From: Perognathus longimembris pacificus
Lineage: Eukaryota; Chordata; Mammalia; Rodentia; Heteromyidae
DNA length: 64,000 nucleotides
Direction: 5' to 3'
Assembly: GCF_023159225.1 (NCBI RefSeq)
Contig: NC_063167.1
Location: 75,499,298 to 75,563,297, forward strand
Shown here: one piece after another, positions 24,922 through 62,442 of the stretch
How positions within the stretch are numbered: the first letter of the stretch is position 1
Layout: every line of letters starts with the position of its first letter
Position numbers and translations under genes: made by a program
Notes under the pieces: model-generated
Database searches by the model: none
Seen by the model: the letters and a program-made list of their open reading frames with translations, nothing else
Told to the model about the DNA's origin: nothing

Positions 24922-27237
24922 CAGACAGACAGAGAGACAGTATAGAGAGTAGGGCATAAAGCAAATTTAAATATTAGTCGTTATTTTAGTGTTACAGTAG
25001 CCAAAAGCTAAATATATTCAAAGCTTGTCTGAAAATGCAATGGGTAAGAATCTGTAACTGTTAAAAATGTATGAAATTAGGGGCTGGGTATCATGGCACA
25101 CACTGTAATCCCAGCTACTAGGGAGACAGGTGAGCAAAAGTGTGAGTCTTGACCTGTAAAACTAAAAGGATGAAAGGACTGAGGCATGGGCTTAAGTGGT
25201 AGAGTGCTTGCTCAGCAAATAGAAGGCCCTGAGTTCAGTCCCCAGTACTACCAAAAAAAAAAAAAAAAGAAGGAAGAAGAAGAAAAGGACTGTATTCGCA
25301 GCTACAGATATCATAAACATATCCCACACACAAAATTGAATTCCCTAATTTTTCTAATAAGCCATTTAAAAAACCTTTTTAAATGGTAAGAATCTACAAC
25401 AATGGGTGATTAAAGTTCTACAGATACAGCTCAATAGTATAGCATATGCTTATCCCATCCTTGTCTCAAAACAGGGCATTGAGGTACATGTGCCTATAAT
25501 CCCAGTACCCAAGAGGCAGAGGCAGGAGACTCAGAGTTTCAGGCTACACAGCAAGTCTCTGTCTTCTCAAATCCAATCAAGGTTCCCTGGCCAGAAGTGC
25601 AGGCTAGCATGACTGGGTTGTGATACCAACAAAGCAAGCTTGCATTTATATCAGTAATGCAGTAAATGAAGGCTGGTCATGTTCCTAGGAAGATACTGTT
25701 CTTTATTATACCCATACAAAGAGGAGTCCAAAGTCACAAAACTTGATAGTGTGTTGCTAGTAATGTGTCCCAGGAAAAAGCTGTTCTTGATCCACAAACA
25801 GGTCCCTTTTCTGTATGATTTAACTATAGGAGCTCGATGACACTGGCCAGCTCTGATTATATGTATACGAAAATATTGTTTTATATAAAATCTGGTTATC
25901 AAAAAAAATCTGGCTAGAAGATAAAGGACTGATCACCAAAAAAAGAGTACTTAGTCTGCTTGGCACTAGCATTTCTCAATATAAATTAATGGTTGAAATG
26001 CTGCCTTTTGACCCCTGAAGTTACAAGTAACCCAGTTCTTTCCAAAGCTTGTTACTTATATTTCCACTGCAGCCCTCACTTCATTTCCTCTGCCCCCAGA
26101 TTACTACTTGTTAAACATTTCTGGCTCCACCAGACTGAATACCTTAAAGTATATGAATGCTCCCTCCTAATGTCTCTCTCTCATAATGGAGCTTGAAACC
26201 AGGTCCTGGGTACAGTCAAGGCTGCTACTCTGTCACCTGAGCCACAGCTCTACTTCTGGCTTTCTGCTGGTTAACTAGAAATAAGAGTCCCATAGACTTT
26301 TTCTGCCCAGGCTTAGCTCTCAACTTCAGCCCTCAGATCTTAGCCTCCTGAGTAGCTAGCATTACAGACATGAACCACCAGTCTTTGGCTTCCTAATTTC
26401 ACTTTTGTTTTCCAGTTTCCTACTGTGAAAATTTAAGTGAATTATTAAGATATTTTATTAAAAATAAATGAAAAATTGGATTCAATTATTCTTTTTCCAA
26501 ACAAATTCCCAAAGTAAAAGATTATGCTTACCTTATTCTTTTCATTCTGAATAATTTCTAATAGCTGATCTATGTGCCCTTCTTCTATACATCTTTGGCC
26601 TGCTAATTGAAATAGGCCAAAATCTTCTTTTTTGAAGTCATGTTCTTCTAAGATTTGCTGGTTCAAAACAAAACAAACATACAAATCAAGTATATATGCA
26701 AATAGAAATTCAATATGATAACATCTTTGATTTATTTTATCTCTCTAGAGACAAATGTAATCTGTTTAACTTCTACATTAACTGTACACAAATACATATA
26801 TAAAATCATGATTACCTAATAAAAAAGTCAACGATTTTTTTTCTTCCCTTTTTGTTTTTTTGGGGGGACAGGTCTTGCTATATAGCCCAGGCTGGTCACA
26901 ATTCTGTTTCAATCTCCTGAATGTTGGATTACAAGCATGGACCACCAAGGCTTACTGAATGAACATGAAATCTACATGATCAAACAAAGTCATGAAAAGG
27001 GTCTGTGTTAAACTTAAAAAGGCAAACCAGTGTGCCTTCCTGCTCTCATGCTATTTATGAACAGGTTAAGAAAAGAAGGGCTTAAAGATAAGCAGTTTGA
27101 CCACAAGAAATAATCTGTGCCCTTCCCATATGCTGAAAGAAATTTAATTTTACCAAAAGAGAAAAAATACTTACGCATCTCTTCACTATGGACTGAAGTT
27201 CCTCCACAGCCATTCCTATTTTTCCCTAGTGTTGATG
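5223..27237 (-). CDS. GLMN: GLMN (glomulin) gene, 15 coding exons, 3' end outside window
   Basis: Glomulin (FAP68) is a cytosolic HEAT-repeat-like protein. In the established literature it binds the RING domain of RBX1 through its C-terminal part and blocks E2 access to cullin-RING ligases; it also binds FKBP12, and loss of the human gene causes glomuvenous malformations. The spliced reading frame starts MAVEELQSIVKRC and runs 489 codons without a stop to DNENDNQ, closely matching human glomulin throughout. The human protein has about 594 residues, so about 100, including most of the RBX1-binding end, are encoded left of base 1. All 15 exons have consensus splice sites and consistent phases. 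Small differences from my memory of the human protein are a one-residue shortening in the Lys/Glu-rich loop near residues 197-205 and another at the start of coding exon 14. The gene is divergent from RPAP2 and probably shares its CpG island. The assignment is very secure; the exact 5'UTR is not. Confidence 0.97.
5985..6265 (-). mobile_element. Composite B1/ID-type SINE, old
   Basis: Antisense order of ID-like then B1-like sequence ending 'aagctagattacaggtgtgagc'. GLMN intron. Confidence 0.6.
6417..6523 (-). CDS. GLMN: GLMN coding exon 14 (residues 433-467)
   Basis: Reads KTYNKWFTGPQLVSLLD...EGAETDLLQNSD plus two bases of Arg. The first residues (KTYNKWF) are one shorter than human RTRNNKWF. 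The acceptor choice (TTTTCAG|AAAACC) is the only one keeping frame with this spacing. Confidence 0.95.
6640..7140 (-). mobile_element. Two tandem 7SL/tRNA chimeric SINEs
   Basis: Two antisense copies (6640-6868 and 6905-7140), separated by a GT microsatellite; each ends in the B1-like 'tacaggcatgagtcacc' type motif. Confidence 0.85.
6871..6899. repeat. (GT)n microsatellite
   Basis: Short GT run between two antisense SINEs. Confidence 0.95.
7471..7555 (-). CDS. GLMN: GLMN coding exon 13 (residues 404-432)
   Basis: Encodes the end of Arg and CLLNTSNHSGVEAF...KNQIDMSLK, matching human. Acceptor TTCAAG, donor AAG|GTAAGC. Confidence 0.96.
7770..7960 (-). mobile_element. 7SL/tRNA chimeric SINE
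   Basis: Antisense; 'taaattcagtgccttgcatttc' and 'ggctggcttggaaccatgatcc' landmarks; preceded by CTAT repeats. Confidence 0.75.
8173..8545 (+). mobile_element. Old MaLR-type (MLT1/MST-like) LTR
   Basis: Resembles the mammalian MaLR LTR layout: an ATGGCTTGGAT-like start, AAAGGCTCACAGGTTGAAA, a CTTCCTGGCCACCATGAG-like middle and an AAATAAATCCTC polyadenylation region followed by GTATTTTGTCACAGCAATGG. Strongly decayed and non-coding. Family name from memory. Confidence 0.6.
9194..9402 (+). mobile_element. Dimeric ID-headed SINE, subfamily A
   Basis: The left half is an ID-like tRNA-derived monomer with A and B boxes (GGATATAGCCTAGTGGCAAG; GGTTCGATTCC). The right half is a second tRNA-like unit (GGCTCAAGTGGCAGAGTGCC...GAGTCCAAGGCCC) with an A tail. 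Flanked by the 13-bp duplication AGAATTAAGTTCA (9181-9193 and 9403-9415). Carries the subfamily A markers CGAGGCCCTAGG and GAGCGGGAAG. Confidence 0.95.
9445..9600 (+). mobile_element. Short L1 ORF2 relic
   Basis: 'gccactctgtaaaacttttgagag...gattacaacctagcgatttcactcctagatat' follows the L1 ORF2 stretch that encodes the region around the 'cysteine-rich' end. Badly decayed. Confidence 0.45.
9660..9862 (-). mobile_element. 7SL/tRNA chimeric SINE
   Basis: Antisense; 'ccagtactggtgcttgaagc' to 'ctcagcctcctcagtaccc'. A GT repeat lies at its 3' end. Confidence 0.85.
10055..10465 (+). mobile_element. Old MaLR-type LTR, second copy
   Basis: Same architecture as the copy at 8173: TGTTATGGCTTGCAT start, GGCTGTGACCTAATCAA, CCTCTGAAACCATGGATC, and the terminal TCTCAAGTATTTTGACATAG. 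Its right end lies only about 20 bases from GLMN coding exon 12 (10488). Confidence 0.6.
10488..10561 (-). CDS. GLMN: GLMN coding exon 12 (residues 380-403)
   Basis: Encodes RKKGLAMLQLYINKLD...KYTLF plus two bases of Arg. It lies only 100 bases downstream of coding exon 11 (10662). Acceptor TTTTAG, donor GTATGT. One Ser-to-Gly change from human. Confidence 0.95.
10662..10703 (-). CDS. GLMN: GLMN coding exon 11 (residues 366-379)
   Basis: A 42-nt exon encoding GLVKVMTLCPIETL, identical to human as I recall it. Acceptor TTCACAG, donor CTG|GTATGT. Confidence 0.96.
10769..10962. repeat. 97-bp tandem direct duplication in GLMN intron
   Basis: The block at 10769-10865 is repeated at 10866-10962 with period 97 and only a handful of substitutions (for example TTCAG/TTTAG, AGAATTT/AGTATTT, CCATGAG/CCACGAG). 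Each copy ends at AAAGTCTAC. It lies 66 bases beyond coding exon 11 (its upstream side). Confidence 0.93.
11615..11704 (-). CDS. GLMN: GLMN coding exon 10 (residues 336-365)
   Basis: Reads ELLENGLLRIEDNSLLYQYL...FLSVPQ: 30 codons, phase 0/0. Acceptor CTGTAG, donor CAG|GTAACT. It is nearly identical to human (Asn-Ser replaced by Asn-Gly, Thr replaced by Ser). Confidence 0.96.
11787..11817 (-). CDS. GLMN: GLMN coding exon 9, 31-nt micro-sized exon (residues 325-335)
   Basis: Encodes the last base of Arg and TEESVLSKGL. Acceptor CTTCCAG, donor TTG|GTAAGT. The length is not a multiple of three, so skipping would shift the frame. Only 82 bases separate it from coding exon 10. Confidence 0.94.
11885..12125 (-). 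mobile_element. LINE 3'UTR fragment, family shared by four copies in the window
   Basis: Contains TTGTCAAAGTGATGTACAGA, then a TTTCATACGTAAGGCAGTGG stretch, a pyrimidine-rich tract and CTATGAGTTGTTCAGTTGGT. The same order recurs at 57960-58560 and 61875-62330 on this orientation and as its reverse complement at 33205-33300. The copy starts with an AT/T-rich end, so the element's 3' end points left. Probably L1; type is inference. Confidence 0.65.
12694..12904 (-). mobile_element. Dimeric ID-headed SINE, subfamily A
   Basis: Full-length, antisense, beginning with a T run. Target duplication CTCAAAATTCTT on both sides. Confidence 0.95.
14017..14070 (-). CDS. GLMN: GLMN coding exon 8 (residues 307-324)
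   Basis: A 54-nt exon encoding the remainder of Ser, then PSYILQFNMEHIEVFLQ and two bases of Arg. Acceptor TTTAAG, donor GTAAGA-type. It matches human SPLYLLQFNMGHIEVFLQR. Confidence 0.94.
14108..14180 (-). mobile_element. Single ID-like monomer
   Basis: Antisense single tRNA-derived unit (GGGGATCAAACCCAGGGCTT, ending in 'ctatatccccagcccc'), followed by a GT microsatellite. Confidence 0.85.
14187..14235. repeat. (GT)n microsatellite
   Basis: About 45 bases of GT, next to an ID monomer. Confidence 0.97.
14279..14745 (+). mobile_element. Old MaLR/ERVL-type LTR, third copy
   Basis: Contains landmarks of a common mammalian LTR: CTCCTCCCCCAAAAAGATATG, CATAACCTCCAATGCTCAGA, GGACATAGACATGCAGACAG, CCTAGAACTTTGAGACAA and TTTGTGGTACTTTGTTACAG. 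An AT/CA-rich microsatellite (14468-14540) interrupts it. Confidence 0.6.
14810..14955 (+). mobile_element. Retroposon 3' end, related to the 22975 copy
   Basis: Shares 'gaggaggagaatgactgaaatacataatttatgtacatgagaaagtcacagag' and GCTAATATATGCTAATTAAA with 22975-23285, and ends in a poly-A run at 14948-14958. Confidence 0.5.
14994..15186 (+). mobile_element. Dimeric ID-headed SINE, subfamily B
   Basis: Carries ATGAGGCCCTGGG and GAGCAAAAAG; target duplication AAAAAGGAGTGAAGGC on both sides. Confidence 0.94.
15272..15490 (+). mobile_element. 7SL/tRNA chimeric SINE
   Basis: Complete copy with A tail ending about 16 bases from the GLMN coding exon 7 donor end (15506). Confidence 0.88.
15506..15693 (-). 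CDS. GLMN: GLMN coding exon 7 (residues 245-306)
   Basis: Reads SLLAAIGYPLPQIIFNHG..., then the TWDYLEFEEEED acidic patch, and ends QLPMVL plus two bases of a Ser codon. Acceptor TTCACAG, donor GTAAAAG (weaker than its neighbours). The match to human is strong. Confidence 0.95.
15815..16006 (-). mobile_element. Dimeric ID-headed SINE, diverged
   Basis: Antisense, with a deletion near the left-monomer B box; target duplication CTAAGACTGACTTTT. Confidence 0.92.
16834..16936 (-). CDS. GLMN: GLMN coding exon 6 (residues 210-244)
   Basis: Reads CFKSLKCPLLTAQFLEQSEE...RSFASDII after the Phe codon it shares with the previous exon. Acceptor TTTAG, donor ATA|GTAAGT. The acidic stretch is Glu-Ala-Glu-Asp-Asp where human has Gly-Gly-Asn-Asp. 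Confidence 0.95.
17020..17188 (-). mobile_element. Dimeric ID-headed SINE with internal deletion
   Basis: Antisense; part of the right monomer is missing (runs from TAGCACTCTGG directly to CCTTTTCTGC). Confidence 0.88.
17219..17318 (+). mobile_element. Monomer-sized SINE deletion product
   Basis: The left monomer's A box (GGAATATGGCCTAGTGGTAG) is joined directly to the right monomer's second half (ATGCTAGTCTTGAGCAAAAA). Flanked by the duplication AAAATAAAATAAG, so it was inserted in this form. Confidence 0.9.
17335..17595 (+). mobile_element. MLT1-like LTR fragment
   Basis: The start TGTGTTCTGGATGTTTATCT, then CTCCAAACCTCATATTGAGA, resembles the 5' end of MLT1-type LTRs. The remainder is too diverged to delimit. 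Confidence 0.45.
17733..18310 (+). mobile_element. Two 7SL/tRNA chimeric SINEs
   Basis: Copies at 17733-17960 and 18083-18300, both sense, separated by a short AT-rich stretch. Confidence 0.85.
18409..18646 (-). CDS. GLMN: GLMN coding exon 5 (residues 131-209)
   Basis: At 238 nt this is the longest GLMN exon seen. It reads VIQKLPNNRAYSVGLAL through LPVPYSKEQIEADDYGLC to KLKDELLK, and ends two bases into the next codon. It contains the Cys-x-Cys-Cys cluster (GLCQCCKAL). The Lys/Glu-rich linker (KEEKEKEK) is one residue shorter than I recall in human and is purine-rich at DNA level, as expected for replication slippage. Confidence 0.96.
19616..19724 (-). CDS. GLMN: GLMN coding exon 4 (residues 95-130)
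   Basis: Translates LCNPKELLLGLLELIEEP... to LLLQPLQT plus the first base of the next Val codon. It is leucine-rich, HEAT-like helical sequence. Acceptor TATAG, donor GTAATG. It is conserved with human apart from single substitutions. Confidence 0.95.
20128..20209 (-). mobile_element. Single ID-like monomer
   Basis: Antisense: 'gaggatcaaacctagggtttcacacatgctaggcaag' to 'gagctacatcctcagcc'. Confidence 0.85.
20877..20993 (-). CDS. GLMN: GLMN coding exon 3 (residues 56-94)
   Basis: Translates VIIRSMGWNLVGPLVRC...YFLMLDFLVK: 39 codons, phase 0/0, with donor AAG|GTAAGT. The middle (Leu-Trp-Asn-Asp) diverges from the human Cys-Lys-Asp-Lys, while the flanking helices are conserved. Confidence 0.95.
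21165..21369 (-). mobile_element. Dimeric ID-headed SINE, subfamily A
   Basis: Full-length antisense copy; target duplication TATAAAATACTTTT. It lies about 170 bases beyond GLMN coding exon 3. Confidence 0.95.
21956..22164 (+). mobile_element. Dimeric ID-headed SINE, subfamily B
   Basis: Full length with a GGGT insertion near the 5' end; target duplication AAAAGTCTACAAG. Confidence 0.94.
22314..22905 (+). mobile_element. Two 7SL/tRNA chimeric SINEs
   Basis: First copy 22314-22478 breaks off in the right monomer (GGTAGAGTGCTAAAAAAAG-like). Second, more diverged copy 22720-22905. Confidence 0.8.
22975..23285 (+). mobile_element. Retroposon 3' end with A-rich tail
   Basis: Ends CAACTAATTGATGCTAATAA then A-rich sequence. 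The inner part (AATAATTTATGTACATGTTT, GGAAACACAGTGAGATTGAT, GAGAAGAGGTAATAGGGAGG) is shared with 14810-14950. Probably a LINE 3' end; family not recognised. Confidence 0.5.
24655..24890 (+). mobile_element. 7SL/tRNA chimeric SINE with GA tail
   Basis: Complete sense copy; instead of poly-A it runs into a GA/GACA microsatellite (24890-24940). Confidence 0.85.
24890..24940. repeat. (GA)n/(GACA)n microsatellite
   Basis: Starts at the SINE 3' end and passes from GA to GACA repeats. Confidence 0.95.
26195..26392 (-). mobile_element. 7SL/tRNA chimeric SINE
   Basis: Antisense; ends 'agctagcattacagacatgaacc'. About 140 bases from GLMN coding exon 2. Confidence 0.85.
26532..26657 (-). CDS. GLMN: GLMN coding exon 2 (residues 14-55)
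   Basis: Translates from QILEEHDFKKEDF to IIQNEKNK: 42 codons, phase 0 at both ends, with AG acceptor and GTAAGC donor. It is nearly identical to the human N-terminal helical region. The intron before it is only about 517 bases and the intron after it is about 5.5 kb. Confidence 0.96.
27175..27213 (-). CDS. GLMN: GLMN coding exon 1 (residues 1-13)
   Basis: Encodes MAVEELQSIVKRC. The start ATG is at 27213-27211 and matches the human start. The donor, read on the minus strand, is TGC|GTAAGT, phase 0. The exon continues upstream as 24 nt of 5'UTR to an acceptor at 27238-27239. Confidence 0.95.
27214..27237 (-). other. GLMN: GLMN 5'UTR part of first coding exon
   Basis: On the minus strand a TTTCAG acceptor lies at 27238-27243 and is followed by 24 nt before the start ATG. 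This shows that a separate non-coding first exon must lie upstream, in the CpG island. One plausible donor for it is GAG|GTAATG, with the exon end at 27902; another possible donor, GTATGT, lies near 27985. I cannot choose between them. Confidence 0.7.
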
Positions 27238-27660
27238 CTGAAATGTACTAACATAAAACATACTATTAGCTATATGACATTACATGTTTCAAAGTTAAGT
27301 TCCTCAGAAAACACAACGAAGAAAATTTAAGGTTTTAAGGTTTAAATGTTATCTCTGAATGTTGGTATGTAGGCCCAAGAAAGTAGGACTTTTTAAACCC
27401 CAGTGCCTCTTTATTCCCTACTGCATCTTTAAGGGCGGAAAGGAGACTAAGACTTCTTAAAGGCAAAGCAAATACACACTGAAGTGCTTTCTTTGCAAGG
27501 TATTTCTTTTCAGGGGGAAAAAAAAAGCCACCTCCAAACAAGGAGTCTTAAGATCAAGATTCTAATCACTGGGGACATTTGTATTTAGGGAACTTCCTAC
27601 CGGACAAATCCAGCCCTAGTCAATCACCCGAGGGCTTAAGCTTCTGCTACCCCACCCCAT
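27238..27660. other. GLMN 5' intron
   Basis: Between the 5'UTR exon and the CpG island. AT-rich on the left, rising in G+C on the right; no repeat recognised. Confidence 0.7.
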
Positions 27661-28050
27661 TTCCCCGGCAGACGCTGACTCCCGAGGAAGTGATCACGAG
27701 CCAGATCTCCGGATCGCGCAGGGTCGGGGTGCTGGCCAGCCTCCGGCGGAGGACGCGGCCCCTCGGGTGGGGGTGGGGGTCCGGCCGTCGCTCCGCGGGC
27801 TCCCAGGCTTGCCTGAGCAGAACCCCGTAGTGCCTGTGGGCAGCACCCGGACGAAGCCATTTCTTTAAAGTCCGGCTCCAACGGCGTTCAGTCCCCATTA
27901 CCTCGCGGGGCCTAGTCCACAGGCCCTGTCCGCCACGCCCCGCCGCCCACTGCGAGCGCCCGCGCCCAAGATCCAGCGTGTCCACATACCCGCCAGACCT
28001 AGAGGGCCTCTCCGCACCGGCTCCGGCTACCGGCCCCGCAGGCCGCGCTC

Positions 28051-28260
28051 CTGACCCCGCCCTGCCTCGTAGCCACGCCCAGATCCCGGCCATGGCCCCT
28101 CCCCTCAGTCTGTCTCCTAACATCGCTCCGCCCATCTCCCGTAGCACCGTCCCGCAGCCCTGGTCTCCTACCGTCGTCCCGACCCTCTCCAGTAACCACG
28201 CCCCCATCTCGGGTCCCCGCCCCTTTTCAGTAACCACGCCCCCTCCCGGGCCTCCCAGCC
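28051..28260 (+). repeat. Degenerate CACGCCC-core tandem array in the shared promoter
   Basis: Several imperfect units of roughly 35-50 bp repeat the theme GTAACCACGCCC followed by a C/T-rich run and CCCGG or CCCGTAG. Clear cores are at 28071-28080 (AGCCACGCCC), 28192-28203 (GTAACCACGCCC) and 28229-28240 (GTAACCACGCCC), with more degenerate ones between. CACGCCC/GGGCGTG is a KLF/Sp-type binding motif. Confidence 0.6.
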
Positions 28261-28355
28261 CCTGGCTCTAGGCCCGCCGGACCGGTCTCTCCGCCGGGGG
28301 CGGAGCCTCACGGGGAGACGCCGGAACCTGCCTTGCGCCCTAGAGTCTGCTTCCC

Positions 28356-59003
<30,648 letters not shown>

Positions 59004-59794
59004 GTAAGTATGTCCCTGTCGTTCTGCTACATAGGGTGTTTAAGTTAGTCTGATGTTTATGAACTCAAAATTTATAAATAGTACCCTTGAATTTTGAACA
59101 CAAAAATATTGTGAAAACTTATATGGATTTTTTGGCTTGAGAAATTTAGTGTTTTTTTAAGCTATTATATCCAGACAGTATTGTCTACAGGAGTAGAAGA
59201 CCAAACTATCTCTCTCCCTCTTAGTGATCCAGTAAAACCTGGGTAAAATGTTGAAGCTAGACCATTTAAATAGTCATTGTGGTGGACATGTCACATCAGT
59301 TCTCATGAGAATAAAAGGTTATTATGAAGCTCTTAATAGTCAGTGGCTTACTCTGCCATTTCACAGTCAGCAGCTTTACACTTTGGCTTTGAGCTTCCTG
59401 TAATGGAAATTATTATTCTTGCAAGTAGCCCGATCATAAATGACACTTATGATTTGCTATTTTGGTTTCTCTGTCAACAGAAACTTTCAAATCTTTTTAC
59501 TCCAGAGGTGTGAGGACTGTCTTGAACCTTCATTTTCTTTCTAGATCAGAAAACATGAAAAAAGTGTGTCAGACATTATTTAAGATACTACAAATGCAGA
59601 GAAGTGTTAATTTTGTAGCAGTTTGAAAATAAGAAAAACATTTTCCAAAGCTATATTATTTTGAGGAGCTAAACTATAAATTATGACTTGTAATGGTAGA
59701 CATTGCTGTTTTAACTTAAAATATGTATTTCTGAGCTATATCTGAAATCATTTTGAACAGGCTCTGTATCTTCATTTGGTCCTACATGAAAAAC

Positions 59795-59978
59795 TGAAAG
59801 CTGGACATTTGTGGTTCACGCCTGTAATCCTAGCTATTCAGGAGGTTGAGATCTGAGGATCATGGTTCAAAGCTAGCTGCGGCATGAAAGTCCATGAGAT
59901 TTTGATCCACATTTTAATCCTACTAGCCTTGAGCAAAAAAGAGCTCAGACTGGATTCAAGTCCAGGACAGCAGAAGAA
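59795..59978 (+). mobile_element. 7SL/tRNA chimeric SINE with deletion
   Basis: Good B1 head ('cacgcctgtaatcctagctattcagg'), then a shortened right monomer. Confidence 0.82.
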
Positions 59979-60140
59979 AAACAAAACAAACCTGAATCAC
60001 GAGGAAGATCCATGGCCATGCATAATGGCACACACGTGCAATCCCAGATACTCAGAAGATTGAATTGGGAGGATCACAGTTTAAGGCCAACCTAGGCAAG
60101 AAAATTAGTGAGACCTCATTTCAGCCAACATGATATCTGT

Positions 60141-60218
60141 GCCCCCGGTGTAACTAGGATCACAGATATGATGGTATATATGATGGTACATATCTGTGAT
60201 CGTAGTTACACCAGGGGC
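60141..60218. repeat. Near-perfect 30-bp inverted repeat (hairpin) in RPAP2 intron 9
   Basis: Arm 60141-60170 and the reverse complement of arm 60189-60218 agree at 28 of 30 positions, around an 18-nt AT-rich loop. The arms contain the core GGTGTAACTA and end in ATCACAGATATG. Confidence 0.9.
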
Positions 60219-60219
60219 A

Positions 60220-61640
60220 TAGTTAGTAGGACCCTAGCCAAGGACTAGTACCCAGGGGAAATGTGTAACACTATCTGAAAAATAAAACGAGCTCAAGCAA
60301 TGGAGTACCTACCTGCCTTAAAAGGATGAGGCCCTGAGTTCAAACACCAAACACTGTACCTCTTTTTTTTTTAAAAGAACTACATTATGTATTTATGTAT
60401 ACATAACTTGTACATTTTCAAATATAACATCTATTTTAAAATTATGTTTAAATGGATATTCAGTGCTGTATATTAGACTGAGCATATATAATATGATCTT
60501 ATTTTTTTCTGTAAAATAAATTGGTTTGGAAAATAGTGAGTCACTGTTTACATAGTACAAAAAGATACCAGACTTCAGTTATGTGGTGTTTTGAATGTTG
60601 GGATACTAGACTCTAGCTAATGGCAGTACCCAATTTGAAAGTTGAAAATGTGCAAGTGTGATATTGAAGCAGTCTGCTTCTGGATTTTAGCTGTGAACCT
60701 TTGTGAGAAGATGCTGGCATTGATCTTGGAACAAGAAGTGAGTTTGAGAAGAGGTGGAATAGCTTAAAGAAAAAAAAAGTGCAGAGAACAGTAAAACCAA
60801 AAGTCATTGTGGTAGCAGGTTTTGTTGTTTCTTTTTTTTTTTTGGTTACCAAGTCTTTAATGGCATCAGAAACTTTCAGAAGTGTGTTGGTATAGCAGTT
60901 TAATGTTTAAATAATTCCAGTTCTTAAAGTCAGAATAACTAGAGACAATGACTTTAGGAAACTGCCTATCTCTTTTCACAACTGTGTTCAGAAGTCATCT
61001 TCCAATTTGGGTTCTACTCATTGAACTTGTCCTCAGGAGGGAGAAACATAGAAGGAAACTGCTGCAGATACACTCTTTCAAGACAATGCAAATCCCATGA
61101 TGCTTTTCCTTCTTAATAGTAGTTTGGTTTGGTTTTAGAAGGAATTGCTGTTTTATCTCCTTTTATTGTCTTACACAGGTGTGTAACCATTTAGCTTGCA
61201 ATTCCATTCAGAGCTTTACTGGATTTAATGGCAATAATATGGACTTAAACAGATTTGAGCTCAACTTCTTGTGGTAGTGTTGTGGTTTTCAGGTTATGTG
61301 AATTTGGGAGGGAAAGTTCTTAAGTTTTAGTGATTCTTACCTTGGAAGTGAGGGTAATATTATTTACTCTAGGAAAGTAGTGTTATTGTGAAAAGCAAAT
61401 GAGGAAAAATGAACACAAAAAGATTTGGGGGTGTTGTCATTTTATAAAACTGTTAATTCATTTCCTTGTCCAAAGTGAAATTGTAAGATTGAAATATCAA
61501 GTAAATAATTATAGATATTTCATCATTTAGCTCTAAGAAAAATAATTATAACAAGAATAGCAGTAGAGAAAATGAGGAGAAAGAGCTTTGTGAAAATTAA
61601 ATGAATTTAAAAAGGTCACCTCACAGGATGAGTGGGAGGA
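60220..61640 (+). other. RPAP2 intron 9, unassigned stretch
   Basis: Apart from a B1-like trace right at the left edge and a weak MIR, I see no gene or repeat. The remaining human RPAP2 exons are not found here. Confidence 0.6.
61200..61400 (+). mobile_element. Possible MIR-like fragment
   Basis: 'ggttatgtgaatttgggagggaaagttcttaagttttagtgattctta', followed by 'gagggtaatattatttactctagg' and 'aaaagcaaatgagg', is MIR-like but weak. Confidence 0.35.
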
Positions 61641-61652
61641 ATAAAACATTTT

Positions 61653-61855
61653 TTTTTTTTTTTTGGCCAGTCCTGGGCCTTGGACTCAGGGCCGGAGCAC
61701 CGTCCCTAGCTTCTTCCCGCTCAAGGCTAGCACTCTGCCACTTGAGCCACAGCGCCGCTTCTGGCCGTTTTCTGTATATGTGGTGCTGGGGAATCGAACC
61801 TAGGGCCTCGTGTATCCGAGGCAGGCACTCTTGCCACTAGGCTATATCCCCAGCC
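61653..61855 (-). mobile_element. Dimeric ID-headed SINE, subfamily A
   Basis: Full-length antisense copy; target duplication GGAATAAAACATTTT. Confidence 0.95.
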
Positions 61856-61874
61856 CGGAATAAAACATTTTAAC

Positions 61875-62335
61875 GTATTTTTTTATTAATTAAATTTTGT
61901 TGACAAGGTGTTGTGCAAAAGCGGTACAGTTACATAATAGGGCAATGAGTACATTTCTTGTGATATCTTACACCTTCATTTTTCTTTCCTTTCCCTAGGT
62001 CAGATAGGCATATATACAATACTCAGTGTACAAAAATCATATACAGTAGCCGCATGGCGTACGCCAAAGGAAATTCACCTAGAACTTTTTTTTTTTTTTT
62101 TTTTGGCCAGTCCTGGGCCTTGGACTCAGGGCCTGAGCACTGTCCCTGGCTTCTTCCCGCTCAAGGCTAGCACTCTGCCACTTGAGCCACAGCGCGGCTT
62201 CTGGCCGTTTTCTGTATATGTGGTGCTGGGGAATCGAACCTAGGGCCTCGTGTATCCGAGGCAGGCACTCTTGCCACTAGGCTATATCCCCAGCCCCTCA
62301 CCTAGAACTTTAAATGTAACGTCAACAATAGAGTT
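61875..62335 (-). mobile_element. LINE 3'UTR copy split by a young SINE
   Basis: Starts AATTTTGTTGACAAGGTGTT, then CGGTACAGTTACATAATAGG and GGCAATGAGTACATTTCTTG, matching the same family. The SINE at 62088-62297 interrupts it, with a target duplication. Confidence 0.6.
62088..62297 (-). mobile_element. Dimeric ID-headed SINE, subfamily A
   Basis: Full-length antisense copy inside a LINE 3'UTR relic; target duplication TCACCTAGAACTT. Only about 230 bases from the previous copy. Confidence 0.95.
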
Positions 62336-62442
62336 TGCTTATCCTTGTCTTATATGATCATATATACATAGCTGTTGAGCTATTGTGTTTCTTATTTATG
62401 AAAGCAGCTGAGCTTTCTTTTTCCTTTATAAAAGTAAAACCT

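Noticed and set aside
28091..28120. Upstream ATGG in good context at 28092 as an alternative RPAP2 start
   Set aside because: It is not followed by a frame joining the known exons and lies in the degenerate promoter repeat.
27636..28271. Long open frames on both strands in the CpG island (up to 196 codons)
   Set aside because: GC-rich DNA is poor in stop codons; the Pro/Arg/Gly-rich products resemble nothing known, and the interval lies between the two start exons.
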